Below are positions 1 through 10,869 of a stretch of 64,000 bases of DNA, in pieces (the first letter of the stretch is position 1; each line of letters begins with the position of its first letter). The translations under genes were made by a program, and so were the position numbers. This DNA comes from Corallium rubrum (lineage: Eukaryota > Cnidaria > Anthozoa > Scleralcyonacea > Coralliidae), in NCBI GenBank assembly GCA_964035015.1, contig OZ035997.1:69420932-69484931 (forward strand), given 5' to 3'. Below the pieces are notes generated by a model, which worked only from the letters and a program-made list of their open reading frames with translations, was not told the origin of the DNA and did not search any database.

Positions 1-835
1 TTTTAAAACGAGGCTGGCCAATCTTCCACAATGCAAATTTATTTGTTTGTCGGTGAAGTACATCCTTTCTGTAACTTGTAGAAAGCAAAAAATGCCACGA
101 GGATGATTTGGGGATAAAACGTTTTATTAATGATGTTATTTCATGTCTACGCTGCTTATTTTTCCTCATCAGATTAACTATTCTCTTCAAAGGTATTCTA
201 GATGGCTCTCGATCACGCCTTCTATGTGATACAACCTTTGTTCGTGGTCTGCCCCGACTAGAATTGTCCAACTGAGTAGAGTTCTGCGTTTCATTTCGTA
301 TATCTGTTTCGACTCCGTTCAAAGACGTTTGATTGTTGTTGTCGACATCAGTACTGACAATGCAAGTATTATTATCGCACGCTGCGACACTGGTGTTTAA
401 GCTAGTGCTTTGATTGTCTGTACACACTGTACACTGTTCATTTGATTCTCTTGTTTCACTCAAGAGTTCAACGTTTGTATTGATTTCATAAGCATTTGAT
501 AGATTTTGATAAGCATTTGATAGATTCTGGTAAGAACTAGTAAGAAGATTTTGATAGAGTTCACAATTGCTCACCGTTGTGATAGACCCGTGAACTTTTG
601 GGTCTGTGTCGGTGCACGTGGACACCTCGTCACCTTTCGCATCTGAAATGCTAACATGGCGACTGAACGTTGTGGCAATGTTCGTGGACATCTGATCGCC
701 TTTTGCACCTGAAGTGCTAACGTGGCGACTGAACGTTGTGTCGATGACACGTTGGCCATCTGCTCGCATTTCGCTTCCAACTGAAGCTTCCTGGCGAGTC
801 GCAGGATTGTAGATAGTTACAGGGAACACAGACAT
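1..835 (-). CDS. Helitron-type ORF, N-terminal region, partial at window edge
   Basis: An open frame of about 278 codons runs without a stop from an ATG at 835 off the left edge of the window. It is rich in Ser, Thr and Asn and contains a short internal duplication (YQNLSNAYQNLSNAYEIN). Its last part holds a basic segment with RDREPSRIPLKRI and IPKSSSW. This segment aligns by eye with RDREPSKIPIKKI and TPKSSIF in the OTU-bearing Helitron protein at 49060-50211 on the same strand, so I call it the N-terminal part of a related but diverged Helitron protein. The OTU, DUF6570-like and Rep/helicase regions, if present, lie outside the window. The start could be later (Met at about 766) and an upstream exon is possible. 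No frameshift is seen here, unlike the other Helitron pieces. Confidence 0.6.
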   Translation of the reverse strand, partial: MSVFPVTIYNPATRQEASVGSEMRADGQRVIDTTFSRHVSTSGAKGDQMSTNIATTFSRHVSISDAKGDEVSTCTDTDPKVHGSITTVSNCELYQNLLTSSYQNLSNAYQNLSNAYEINTNVELLSETRESNEQCTVCTDNQSTSLNTSVAACDNNTCIVSTDVDNNNQTSLNGVETDIRNETQNSTQLDNSSRGRPRTKVVSHRRRDREPSRIPLKRIVNLMRKNKQRRHEITSLIKRFIPKSSSWHFLLSTSYRKDVLHRQTNKFALWKIGQPRFK

Positions 836-1160
836 AACCAACCAACTTCTCGAATACCTCACCGAAAAGAAAGAAAATGTGCAAAACAACAGCATATATC
901 ATGTGCAAAAATAACTCATTTCCGTATTTAGACAGCCAATCACATCAAAGAACGTTCCAGTTGCTAGGCGTCATATACCTCACCTGATCTCATCTCTCAT
1001 ATCCGGTCATGTCATAACACGTAAACAACTAATTTGACCTTCGACTATTTTCTTAAATATCTGTTTATTTTGTTTAAATCATACTGTACCAAACACGTAT
1101 CTGATAAAGATTCAAAGTCTGGTTACAAAACCGATGATGCGCGGCATGGCCCCAAAAAAA
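836..1160. other. non-coding stretch upstream of the Helitron-type ORF
   Basis: No convincing open frame or known repeat is seen here. It would hold the promoter or 5' exon of the minus-strand ORF that starts at 835, but no clear TATA box or splice site stands out. Confidence 0.3.
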
Positions 1161-1341
1161 CACGTCATGATTTCTGTTCAAAACATTGACGAATCCGTCT
1201 GCATTCCTAAACGTTTTTGGCTAGAGAATCCAAAAGTGGCAAATGGGCCAATCATATTGCAGTGATCTCACGGTGTCAATTTCAAAGGCTAAGGAATGCA
1301 GTCGGATTCGTTAATGTTTCGACGGAAAACATGGCATGATA
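1161..1341. repeat. fold-back element with about 50-bp inverted arms
   Basis: The arm at 1161-1209 (containing aatccgtctgcattcct) is repeated inverted at 1290-1341 (aggaatgcagtcggatt), with a few mismatches. About 80 bp lie between the arms. This looks like a small non-autonomous inverted-repeat element or a foldback remnant. No coding capacity; no target duplication identified. Confidence 0.55.
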
Positions 1342-2344
1342 CATGCAAACAGCCGTCTTCTCAAGCGCTGATTATTTAAATACACATTTCATACTTTATA
1401 TAAATGTTGGCAAAGAAAAACTGGCTACGGCTTGAGAATAGACACTAAATAAACTGGCCTTTATACAGCGTATCCTTGGGAAACACGTCGTTTATGATTT
1501 GTAATTTTGTCATAGGCCTTTATAGTATGAAAATATAAGTCGTGTATAAAGTTTTGGAAATCAGCAAGCTTAAATCACCAAACCATGAACAGAAGAATAA
1601 AGGATGAAAATTAAAACTAAACCTCTCCGTGAAGCTGAAATGTGATACAGATTATTTTAATATAATGTTAAAAACAGTAACACAAACGACCAAAACAAAA
1701 GACGACGATTGTGGACAGATTCCGACAGAATCACACCAGTCCACAACTGAGTTTATCGTTACCCTTCGTTCATCATACCTGAACGGCTAATATCATACCT
1801 TTAGTTAGAAAATCTCTAGTTTGACTCTATGCAGTTCGGCGGCTGGGCGCTATTCGTCAACAGTGAAATAGACACTAATAAAAACATACGCTTACCTCGA
1901 AATACATGTGAAAATGTAATCCTTTCGCTCAGACCATATTTAATTAGAGCACATAGTCCTTATTTTGACAAGAAAATTCATCGCCTCTTGTCTCTATAGT
2001 ATTAATCTCTTGTCGGTCGTGCCTTCTTGTGTCTCGGCCATTATATTGTGTTCGATTCGTCTGCTGTTAAAATTTAGTTTCGCGCGTGCGCAGTAAGATT
2101 CTAACCAAACCGGGGGGAAGACACCCAGAGGAAAACATATTCTGATTTTATACTCGACATAACTTCAAGATAAAATGCAATATTTGACTTAAATCTTTCA
2201 AGAGATACCCGCAAATAATTTACTAAATTGTCTTAGTTATCAGTAAGACTCTTTAAAGTACCTATTAAAACGACGATATTATTCATCCAAGCACGATAAT
2301 TTATATGCTGCTAAACTTGGTACACCCCCGGAAAAGTTTACACT
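1342..2344. other. non-coding, no recognisable feature
   Basis: AT-rich sequence with no supported gene, RNA or repeat family. Confidence 0.3.
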
Positions 2345-2371
2345 ATGTATGTATGTATGCATGTATGTATC
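2344..2371. repeat. (GTAT)n microsatellite
   Basis: Short run of gtat tetramers with one gcat interruption, just before the satellite block. Confidence 0.8.
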
Positions 2372-2419
2372 GTGTGAATTTTCGCCACCATCACAATACT
2401 GCAAAGTTTCTGCGAAACT

Positions 2420-2514
2420 TTGCACTAAAAAGGCTCGTTATATATTCAATGTGGCTAAGGTAGGCCACGAAAATGTTGTCGATCCGTACGAGTCGTAACG
2501 GGTCGTGTGCTACA
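2420..2514 (+). repeat. 110-bp satellite A, first isolated unit
   Basis: One partial unit with the diagnostic parts tggctaaggtaggccacgaa and cgatccgtacgagtcg. It is separated from the main array by the 484-bp insert at 2515-2998, so array and unit were once contiguous. Confidence 0.75.
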
Positions 2515-2998
2515 CTAGAGAGCTTAAGCATACAGACGTTTTAGAGCCACGAACGGCGATTGAATTCAATAGCATTTTGCATTCAAGACAATGATAATGA
2601 GGAATTTAAAATCCCAAGAGCAAAGAGAACGCCGTCGTCGTTCTACACAAGACGTCATTGAGAGCATTTTCACGTTCTTGAGACGACGGGAACTTCTAGA
2701 ACGTTGAGGCCTGTCATCGTTGTTTTACTACAATGAGACATGCTTTTAAAGTAGAAAACTTGTATTTTAAGGAGGATAATTTCATTACATTACAATATAA
2801 AATAAAGGATCTGTATTTTTATATAAAGATGAAATTTCAGCTGATGAGCTAACAGTTTAGATATGTGATTATTCATAGCCTTTGTTTTGGGTAAAAAAGT
2901 CTTTTCAAAGAATACGCGGTTCAGTAGGTCCGTATTGTATTCCTGTTCTTCCGGTCACCGTCCGTGTCTCAAAAACGCCTAATAAGCTTAAGCTCTCT
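2515..2998. mobile_element. non-autonomous inverted-repeat element inside satellite A
   Basis: Starts ctagagagcttaagc and ends gcttaagctctcta, so the ends are inverted repeats of about 13-14 bp. It interrupts a satellite unit at gtgctaca/ttgacggg. The uninterrupted version of that junction (gtgctacattgacggg) is present at about 3211 in the same array, which gives an empty site. The target duplication is ambiguous; a TA duplication is possible if the ends are read as gagagc. No coding capacity. Confidence 0.65.
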
Positions 2999-3990
2999 AT
3001 TGACGGGTCGTTACGACCCGTAAAAAGGGTCATTATATATTCAGTGTGGCTAAGGTAGGCCACGAAATTGTTGTCGATCCGTACAAGTCGTTACGGGTCG
3101 TATGCTACTTTTCCGGGTCGTTACGACCCGTAAAAAGGGTCATATATTCAGTGTGGCTAAGGTAGGCCACGAAAATGTTGTCGATCCGTACGAGTCGTAA
3201 CGGGTCGTGTGCTACATTGACGGGTCGTTACGACCCGTAAAAAGGGTCATTATATATTCAGTGTGGCTAAGGTAGGCCACGAAAATGTTGTCGATCCGTA
3301 CAAGTCGTTACGGGTCGTATGCTACTTTTAGGGGTCGTTACGACCCGTAAAAAGGGTCATTATATATTCAGTGTGGCTAAGGTAGGCCACGAAATTGTTG
3401 TCGATCCGTACAAGTCGTTACGGGTCGTATGCTACTTTGACGGGTCGTTACGACTCGTAATAAGGGTCATTATATATTCAGTGTGGCTAAGGTAGGCCAA
3501 GAAAATGTTGTCGATCCGTACAAGTCGTTACGGGTCGTATGCTACTTTTACGGGTGGTTACGACCCGTAAAATGGGTCGTTATATATTCAGTGTGGCTAA
3601 GGTAGGCCACGAAAATGTTGTCGATATGTACAAGACGTAACGGGTCGTATGCTACTTTGACGGGTCGTTACGACTCGTAATAAGGGTCATTATATATTCA
3701 GTGTGGCTAAGGTAGGCCACGCCGGAAAATGTTGTCGATCCGTACAAGTTGTTACGGGTCGTATGCTACTTTTACGGGTCGTTACGACCCGTAAAAAGGG
3801 TCATTATATATTCAATGTGGCTAAGGTAGGCCACGAAAATGTTGTCGATCCGTACAAGTCGTTACGGGTCGTATGCTACTTTTACGGGTGGTTACGACCC
3901 GTAAAATGGGTCGTTATATATTCAGTGTGGCTAAGGTAGGCCACGAAAATGTTGTCGATCCGTACGAGTCGTTACGGGTCGTACGATATT
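2999..3990 (+). repeat. satellite A: tandem array of a 110-bp unit
   Basis: About nine head-to-tail copies. Each contains the palindromic segment gggtcgttacgacccgtaa, then cattatatattcagtgtggc, taaggtaggccacgaaaatg, and gtcgatccgtacaagtcg. Spacing between successive ggccacgaa blocks near 3490-3930 is 110-112 bp. Copies differ by point changes. Short open frames across it are artefacts of the period. Confidence 0.92.
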
Positions 3991-5770
3991 TAGGTATTCG
4001 AGGTTTTAAAAGAACGAGGCAATCATAGTGATATTCTAGATTGCGTTTGCGAGAGATATTTTGGGTTTTGAGTATTATAATTGGCATTTGAGATATACAT
4101 TTAGGGGTTCGAGGTTTTAAAGAACGAGGCAATGATACTTGATGTTGTAGATTGCGTTTGAGAGAGATATTTTGGGTTTTGAAGGTGCCAATGATATATG
4201 ATAATTGCCATTTGAGATATATATTTAGGTATTCGAGGTTTTAAAAGAACGTGGCAATCATATATGATATTCTAGCGCGCGTTTGGGAGAGATATTTTGG
4301 GTTTTGAAGGAGGCAGTGATATATGATAATTGCCATTTGAGATATATATTGAGGTATTCGAGGTTTTAAAAGAACGAGGCAATCATATATGATATTCTAG
4401 AGCGCGTTTGAGAGAGATATTTTGGGTTTGAAGGAGGCAATGATATATGATAATTGCCATTTGATATATATATTTAGGTATTCGAGGTTTTAAAAGTACG
4501 AGGCAATCATATATGATATTCTAGCACGTGTTTGGGAGAGATATTTTGGGTTTGAAGGAGGCAATGATATATGATAATTGCCATTTGAGATAAATATTTA
4601 TGTATTCGAGGTTTTAAAAGAACGAGGCAATCATATATGATATTCTAGCGCGCGTTTGGGAGAGATATTTTGGGGTTTTGAAGGAGGCAGTGATATATGA
4701 TAATTGCCATTTGAGATATATATTTAGGTATTCGAGGTTTTAAAAGAACGAGGCAATCATATATGATATTCTAGAGCGCGTTTGGGAGAGATATTTTGGG
4801 TTTGAAGGAGGCAGTGATATATGATAATTGCCATTTGAGATATATATTCAGGGGTTGGAGGTTTTAAATCAACGAGGCAATGATAGCATGATGTTTTAGA
4901 TTGCGTTTGAGAGAAATATTTTGGGTTTTGAGGAGGCAATGATATATGATAATTGCCATTTGAGATATATATTTAGGTATTCGAGGTTTTAAAAGTACGA
5001 GGCAATCATATATGATATTCTAGCGCGCGTTTGGGAGAGATATTTTGGGTTTGAAGGAGGCAATGATATATGATAATTGCCATTTGAGATAAATATTTAT
5101 GTATTCGAGGTTTTAAAAGAACGAGGCAATCATATATGATATTCTAGCGCGCGTTTGGGAGAGATATTTTGGGTTTTGAAGGAGGCAGTGATATATGATA
5201 ATTGCCATTTGAGATATATATTTAGGTATTCGAGGTTTTAAAAGAACGAGGCAATCATATATGATATTCTAGAGCGCGTTTGGGAGAGATATTTTGGGTT
5301 TGAAGGAGGCAGTGATATATGATAATCGCCATTTGAGATATATATTCAGGGGTTGGAGGTTTTAAATCAACGAGGCAATGATAGCATGATGTTTTAGATT
5401 GCGTTTGAGAGAGATATTTTGGGTTTTGAGGAGGCAATGATATATGATAATTGCCATTTGAGATATATATTTAGGTATTCGAGGTTTTAAAAGAACGAGG
5501 CAATCATATAATCAATATATATTGTAGATCGCATTTGAGAGAGATACTTTGGGTTTTGACTTTTGAAGGAGGCAATGATATATGATAATTGCCATTTGAA
5601 ATATATATTTAGGTATTCGAAGTTTGAAAAGAACGAGGCAATCTTAGTGATATTCTAGATTGCGTTTTCGAGAGATATTTTTGGTTTTGAGTATGATAAT
5701 TGGCATTTGAGATATATATTTAGGGGGGTTCGAGGTTTTAAAAGAACGAGGCAATCAAACATGATAATTG
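3991..5770 (+). repeat. satellite B: tandem array of a 124-bp unit
   Basis: About fourteen copies of a unit containing aggtattcgaggttttaaaa, gaacgaggcaatcatatatg, gagagatattttgggtttga and gataattgccatttgagata. Spacing is about 124 bp. The four-unit block at about 4470-4960 is repeated almost exactly 498 bp further on, at 4968-5460, which indicates a higher-order repeat. The sequence is unrelated to satellite A. Confidence 0.92.
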
Positions 5771-5789
5771 TGATGGCATACGTAATATA

Positions 5790-6235
5790 CAATGTGGGTT
5801 TTTACGGGTAGTGACGAGCTGTAAAAGTAACATACGACCCGTCACGACTCGTACGGGTCGACAACATTTTCGTGGGCTACCTTAGCCACACTGAATATAT
5901 AATGAGGCTTTTTACGGGTCGTAACGACCCGTAAAAGTAGCATACGACCCATCACGGCTCGTACGGATCGACAACATTTTCGTGGGATACCTTAGCCACA
6001 CTGAATATATAATGAGGCTTTTTACGGGTCGTAACGACCCGTAAAAGTAGCATACAACCCGTCACACGGCTCGTACGGATCGACAAAATTTCCGTGGGCT
6101 ACCTTAGTCACAGTGGGCTACCTTAGCCACACTGAATATATAATGAGGCTTTTTACGGGTCGTAACGACCCGTAAAAGTAAGATACGAGCCGTAACGACT
6201 CGTACGGATCGACAAAATTGTCGTCGCGTACGTTT
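5790..6235 (-). repeat. satellite A, inverted array
   Basis: About four units of satellite A in reverse orientation (taccttagccacactgaata, ttttacgggtcgtaacgacc). They mirror the plus-strand array at 2999-3990 across satellite B. One unit near 6090-6130 has a short internal duplication of gtgggctaccttag. Confidence 0.9.
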
Positions 6236-7077
6236 TCCGGTGAGGAAGTGAAAACACGGATCGTTATGAAGTATTAACGAGGCGTATACGACCCTAGCCT
6301 GCGAAGCAGACGGTTGTTTTGGAGGAGGGTTTATATTGGTAGGAATGGTAGGGGTCGTACGGTTTTTGGGTGAGGGTGTGACTTGCATTGCGAGGTGGAG
6401 TTAATTTGTAATGGACAGCATGAGACGTTTTGACGAACTGAAAATTCAGCTTACGGGTCGTCAGTGAACCTTTACGACCCGTATGAGTTCGACAGTATTG
6501 GACATGTATGCTGCACAACAGGCAATACATTTGTGTAGTATTATATAAGATTGTATATGGTTTTTTTAACAAATATTATGTCTACATCTGTTTTTAATTA
6601 AATTTAGACTCATTGAATAAAACCCTCACTAGAAAGGATTTGTAACAGTATTTAGTCGCAATGCCCGTCCTAAGATTTCGGATATAACTTCGGTATCATA
6701 TAATTAAGGATCGTTTTGATCTGTATTTAAATGAGCTATTGTTGATGAGTTATTAATTTACAAGACCAAACATTTTATAGAATCAAACAAAAATTAGAAA
6801 TGAAAAGTTTATTTAACTCAATAACTGCTCATGAAAGAACAATGTCTTTCTCTGGTATTCATTCCGCTATTATTAAGCTTCACTTGTATATTCATAAGAG
6901 AACTTGAATGATTTCAGTTTGCATATCATAATGCATTTAGGGAATTAGGGGTGATGTTTGTGGCATTCTTATGGCTGCTTAGTTTTTAGCTCTGACAATT
7001 TTTACTTTTTAATCGTTCTTATCATTACCTGCTGAGGCAAGAAAGTTTCTTCTGATTGAGTTATAATCGGGAATGAT
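6236..7077. other. non-coding between satellite and LINE
   Basis: The first 250 bp carry degraded pieces similar to satellite A (tacgggtcgt); the rest is AT-rich with no gene. It may include the 5' untranslated region of the LINE that follows. Confidence 0.3.
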
Positions 7078-8647
7078 TTGGTTATGTTCGTCTACTCGAG
7101 AAATTATCTCCTTTCGCTCAAATTCTGGTGCAAATGTTCTGGGCCGGTATTTCAAGCGTTAAGCCATATTCAACAGCAATCGACACGACCTGTTCTTCCT
7201 TCGGTCTGGGATGCGATCAAGGCTGTTGGATTACTAAGAAAAACCAGAGGAAAGCGGGCAGGGCGTTATTTCAACAATTGTTATCGAATAAAGTCAATTT
7301 TACCGACATATCGGGATGATAGAGCTCAATCTAACTCAGTAATTAAATTCGCTGAAGCGAATCGAAGGCTTGTTGACAACACCATGATCGGCAATAATAA
7401 CATTACAATCCGTCGCCAACCGCTATTACCTTCGCCTAGCTCCTCTAAACCTATGTTTTTTGCGTTACCAGTGAAGGAACTTATTATTGACTATAATATT
7501 GATATTCTCGCCTTAACTGAGACTTGGTTGTCAAAGGAATCTGATGAATATATTATTCGCGACATCAGTCCAACCGAATACGAATTCTATAATTCTGGCA
7601 ATGTTGACATGCACAATCGCCCATCTATTCCCGTGAGGATTGCCCAACGCGCAAAGAGAAAGACCAGGGAAAATACACGCAATTTGAATAATCTCATATC
7701 AATTAAGCGAGAAGAAATGGTGTCCTCGTCACGGAAATCTTGTGTCGAGAAATTGAAATTTGGACTAATCAATGCAAGATCAATAAACAACAAAACTGAG
7801 TTGATAAAGGACATCGTTTCAGATAATGAGATCGACGTGCTTGCAGTGACGGAAACTTGGCTGAGAGCTGGTGAAGACAATGACTTTGTCATGCGTGATA
7901 TTTGTCCCTATGGTTTTATATTCACTCGCATTCCAAGATCGACTGGGTCATGTGGAGGCGTAGGCCTCTTATATAAGAACTCTTTAAAACTGAAACAACT
8001 TAATTCAAGCGTCTTCAAAACGTTTGAAGTGCAGGAAGTGCTGTTTCATTCGAGCTCCGTTCTAATGCGTGTTGTAACTGTGTACCGTCCTCCAAGAATT
8101 TCCAGCGCTTCTTGAGCTGCTTGTACTTTGTCCTGGAAAACTGATTTTGACGGGTGATTTCAATTTCCATGTCGATGATCCATCAGATTCGTCAGCCCTC
8201 AAGTTTTTAGATCTTTTGAGCTCATTTAACCTTCACCAACATATCGATGTGCCTACACACAAAGATGGTCATACTCTAGATCTAATAATTACTAGATTTA
8301 ATGAACAACCCGTTTCTGATTTTTTCGTCTTCGATCCACTCATCTCTGATCACTTTGCGATACTCTGCAACCCGAGCCTCGATAAGCCATCAGCTCAAAA
8401 GCAAGTCATTACATATAGAAAGCTGCGATCTACTGATGCTGATGCTTTTCGTCTTGATGTTACCAACTCATTATTATGCCAGTCGCCTAAATCATCATTA
8501 CCTGAATTATGTGATCAATATGATAATGTTCTGACCTCTATCCTAGACGCGTATGCTCCTTGCAGTCCAAAACTATCACGCAGAGACCTGCAACACCCGG
8601 GTTTAATCAAGAAATTGCAGCTGAAAAATCAAAAAGGCGCAGGCTAG
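7078..8647 (+). pseudogene. LINE 1 endonuclease region
   Basis: The frame at 7078-8115 contains LKFGLINARSINNK and IDVLAVTETW, typical of the apurinic-like endonuclease of L2/CR1 elements. It breaks near 8100 and continues one frame over at 8147-8647 with GDFNFHVDDPSD, LDLIITRF and SDHFAI, which carry the late catalytic Asp/Asn and His motifs. Together they cover the phosphodiesterase fold that nicks target DNA for target-primed reverse transcription. Before the main copy, at about 7470-7585, lies a second related segment (IDILALTETWLSKESDEYII), so the N-terminal part of the domain is duplicated or chimeric. The frame is clearly dead. Confidence 0.8.
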
Positions 8648-10591
8648 AACATCGATGGCGGCTTACGCATTCTGCAGTAGACCGCCAGATGTATCTCAAT
8701 CAACGCGCACTGGTTAAGGACATTATAAACTCCGCTAAAATGGAATATTTTACTTCATTAATTGAGGAAGCGGGATCTGACCATAAGAAACTTTTCCAAA
8801 CAATTGATCATTTACTTCACAGGAAGCCTGAGAAACTCTATCCAACATGTTCATCAAATGTGGAACTTGCCAATCAATTCGCAAATTTCTTTGACCAAAA
8901 AATCAAGATAATCAGGCAGCAATTTGCGGGGACTGGGGCTGATGGATCTCGGTTTACAGAACTAGACACGCCTCAGTTTGATTGTGAATTGAGCTCACTT
9001 GCACCGACCAGTATCGAGGAGCTGTCAGACATGATTAGACCTACAGCATCCAAATCTTGTTCTCTCGATCCTCTGCCATCCCAACTTGTTGTGAATAATC
9101 TCGATGTTCTTATGCCAATCATCTGTAGAATCGTCAATTTATCACTAGAGAATAGCCAAGTACCATCTGCTCTCAAAGTGGCTGTGCTGCAACCGCTGTT
9201 AAAGAAACCTTCGTTAGATCACGAAATCTTTAAGAACTTTAGACCCGCGTCTAATTTGAAAATCACTTCTAAAACAACTGAAAAGGTTGTTGCAGTTCGC
9301 TTAAACCATTATCTTGAAGAAAATAACCTATGTGAGCCCTTCCAGTCCGCATATAAGAAATACCACAGCTGCGAAACTGCATTACTCTGAGTTCAAAATG
9401 ACATTCATCGTGCCCTTGATGACAATAAATGTGTTGTACTTTTAATGCTTGACCTCTCAGCTGCTTTTGACACTGTCGATCATGACATTTTACTTTATCG
9501 AATGCAGAGCAAATTTGGAATCACCAGCAAAGCCTTGGATTGGTTTAGATCATATTTAACTGACCGCACCCAGTTTGTGAATATCAAAGGTGTGAAGTCT
9601 GATATTCACAATGTTACATGTGGTGTTCCCCAAGGGTCTGTTTTGGGTCCAATCTTATACCAATTGTACACCTCTCCTTTGGGTGATATTCTCAAAAACC
9701 ATAACATGTCGTTCCATCTCTATGCCGATGATAGTCAACTGTATACTACATATTCAGTCTCAACAGTGACATAGAACAAGACAGTGCAACCAGCCACATC
9801 GAAGTCTGTATACTTGACATTGAGAGCTGGATGAACCAGAACAAGCTGAAACTCAATGGTGACAAAACTGAACTTATTATTTTCTATCCTAAACATCGCC
9901 AGCCTCCCAAGAATTCTATAGTATCTGTTGGATCTGATCAAATTGAGCCTGCTGCTTCTATAAGAAATTTTGGTGTCATCTTCGATAATACCACGTCTAT
10001 GGTTCCACATGTCAATTCCGTATGCAAATCTGCATTTTACCATCTACGCAATATTGCAAGAATAAGGAAATTTCTGACCTCTAAATCAGCCGAAATACTT
10101 GTTCATGCTTTCGTCAGCTCCAAAATTGATTACTGTAACTCTCTACTATATGGCATCCCTAAATATATCCTGCAAAAGCTCCAATTGTTCAGAATGCTGC
10201 CGCCCGTTTGATAACGCTGGCACGCAAGCATGATCACATTACACCACACCTCATGCATCTACATTGGCTACCTGTTGAATATCGTGTCCATTTCAAGATT
10301 CTTCTTCTAACTTACAAAGTTCTGAATGGCCAGGCACCAATATACCTCCTTGATCTACTGCAGCACTACACACCCAAGAGAAACCTCCGCTCATCTTCTG
10401 CTTGCCTCCTTCAACAAAAACGATTCCGTCTGTCCACCTATGGTTCACGTGCATTCTCCGTCACAGCACCTCTACTATGGAACAAACTGCCTCTTTCGAT
10501 CAAGAAATCTTCAAATTTAACTCAATTTAAAACTTCTGTCAAAACCTATCTATTTAAGCTTGCTTTTTTTAATATTTTGTTTTATTATTGA
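8560..10591 (+). pseudogene. LINE 1 reverse transcriptase and C-terminal region
   Basis: The frame at 8560-9390 carries the linker and fingers (SLDPLPSQLVV, AVLQPLLKKPSLD, NFRPASNLK, EPFQSAYKKYHSCETALL). A single in-frame TGA at 9388 separates it from [18 protein letters not shown] and [13 protein letters not shown], and then the catalytic [11 protein letters not shown] at about 9712. A frameshift near 9765 leads to the thumb (NQNKLKLNGDKTEL), and another near 10180 leads to the C-terminal block with ITPHLMHLHWLPVEYRVHFK. The motif order and the LHWLPV block are typical of L2/CR1-group elements. All catalytic residues are visible, but the frame is broken at least three times. Confidence 0.88.
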
Positions 10592-10869
10592 ATATGACTT
10601 TTTTTTAGATATAGATTATTATGTTTTTATTATGTAAAGTGCTTAGCACCAATAGGAATAAGCGCTATATAAATGTATTATATTATTATATTATTCTTAT
10701 AAGCCTACTGGTTTAATTTTACAATGCTTGCGTATTCATATATTTTACCTTATTTTAGTTAGCAATTTGTAATATTAATGGGAAAATCAAATAGTGAAAT
10801 TATTAAGTAGGTAGTTCTGGTGCATTAATGCATCTCAAAAATAAGGCAAAATGCCTTTCTTCATCATTT

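Larger units (their letters stand above)
7078..10690 (+). mobile_element. LINE 1 (L2/CR1-like non-LTR retrotransposon), degenerate
   Basis: Endonuclease, reverse transcriptase and C-terminal region occur in order on the plus strand. They are broken by frameshifts near 8100, 8560, 9765 and 10180 and by an in-frame stop at 9388. The 3' end reads gcgctatataaatgtattat followed by a short att microsatellite, a tail type common in L2/CR1-group elements. The 5' boundary is uncertain because the leading 400 codons contain a second partial endonuclease segment. It cannot encode functional protein as it stands. Confidence 0.85.

Noticed and set aside
2836..2860. ctgatgag word near 2840
   Set aside because: No matching GAAA or stem II; chance occurrence of the hammerhead core half.
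3703..5437. Short frames of 60-78 aa across the satellite block
   Set aside because: They follow the repeat period on both strands and have no start context or motif; identical copies reflect the duplication only.
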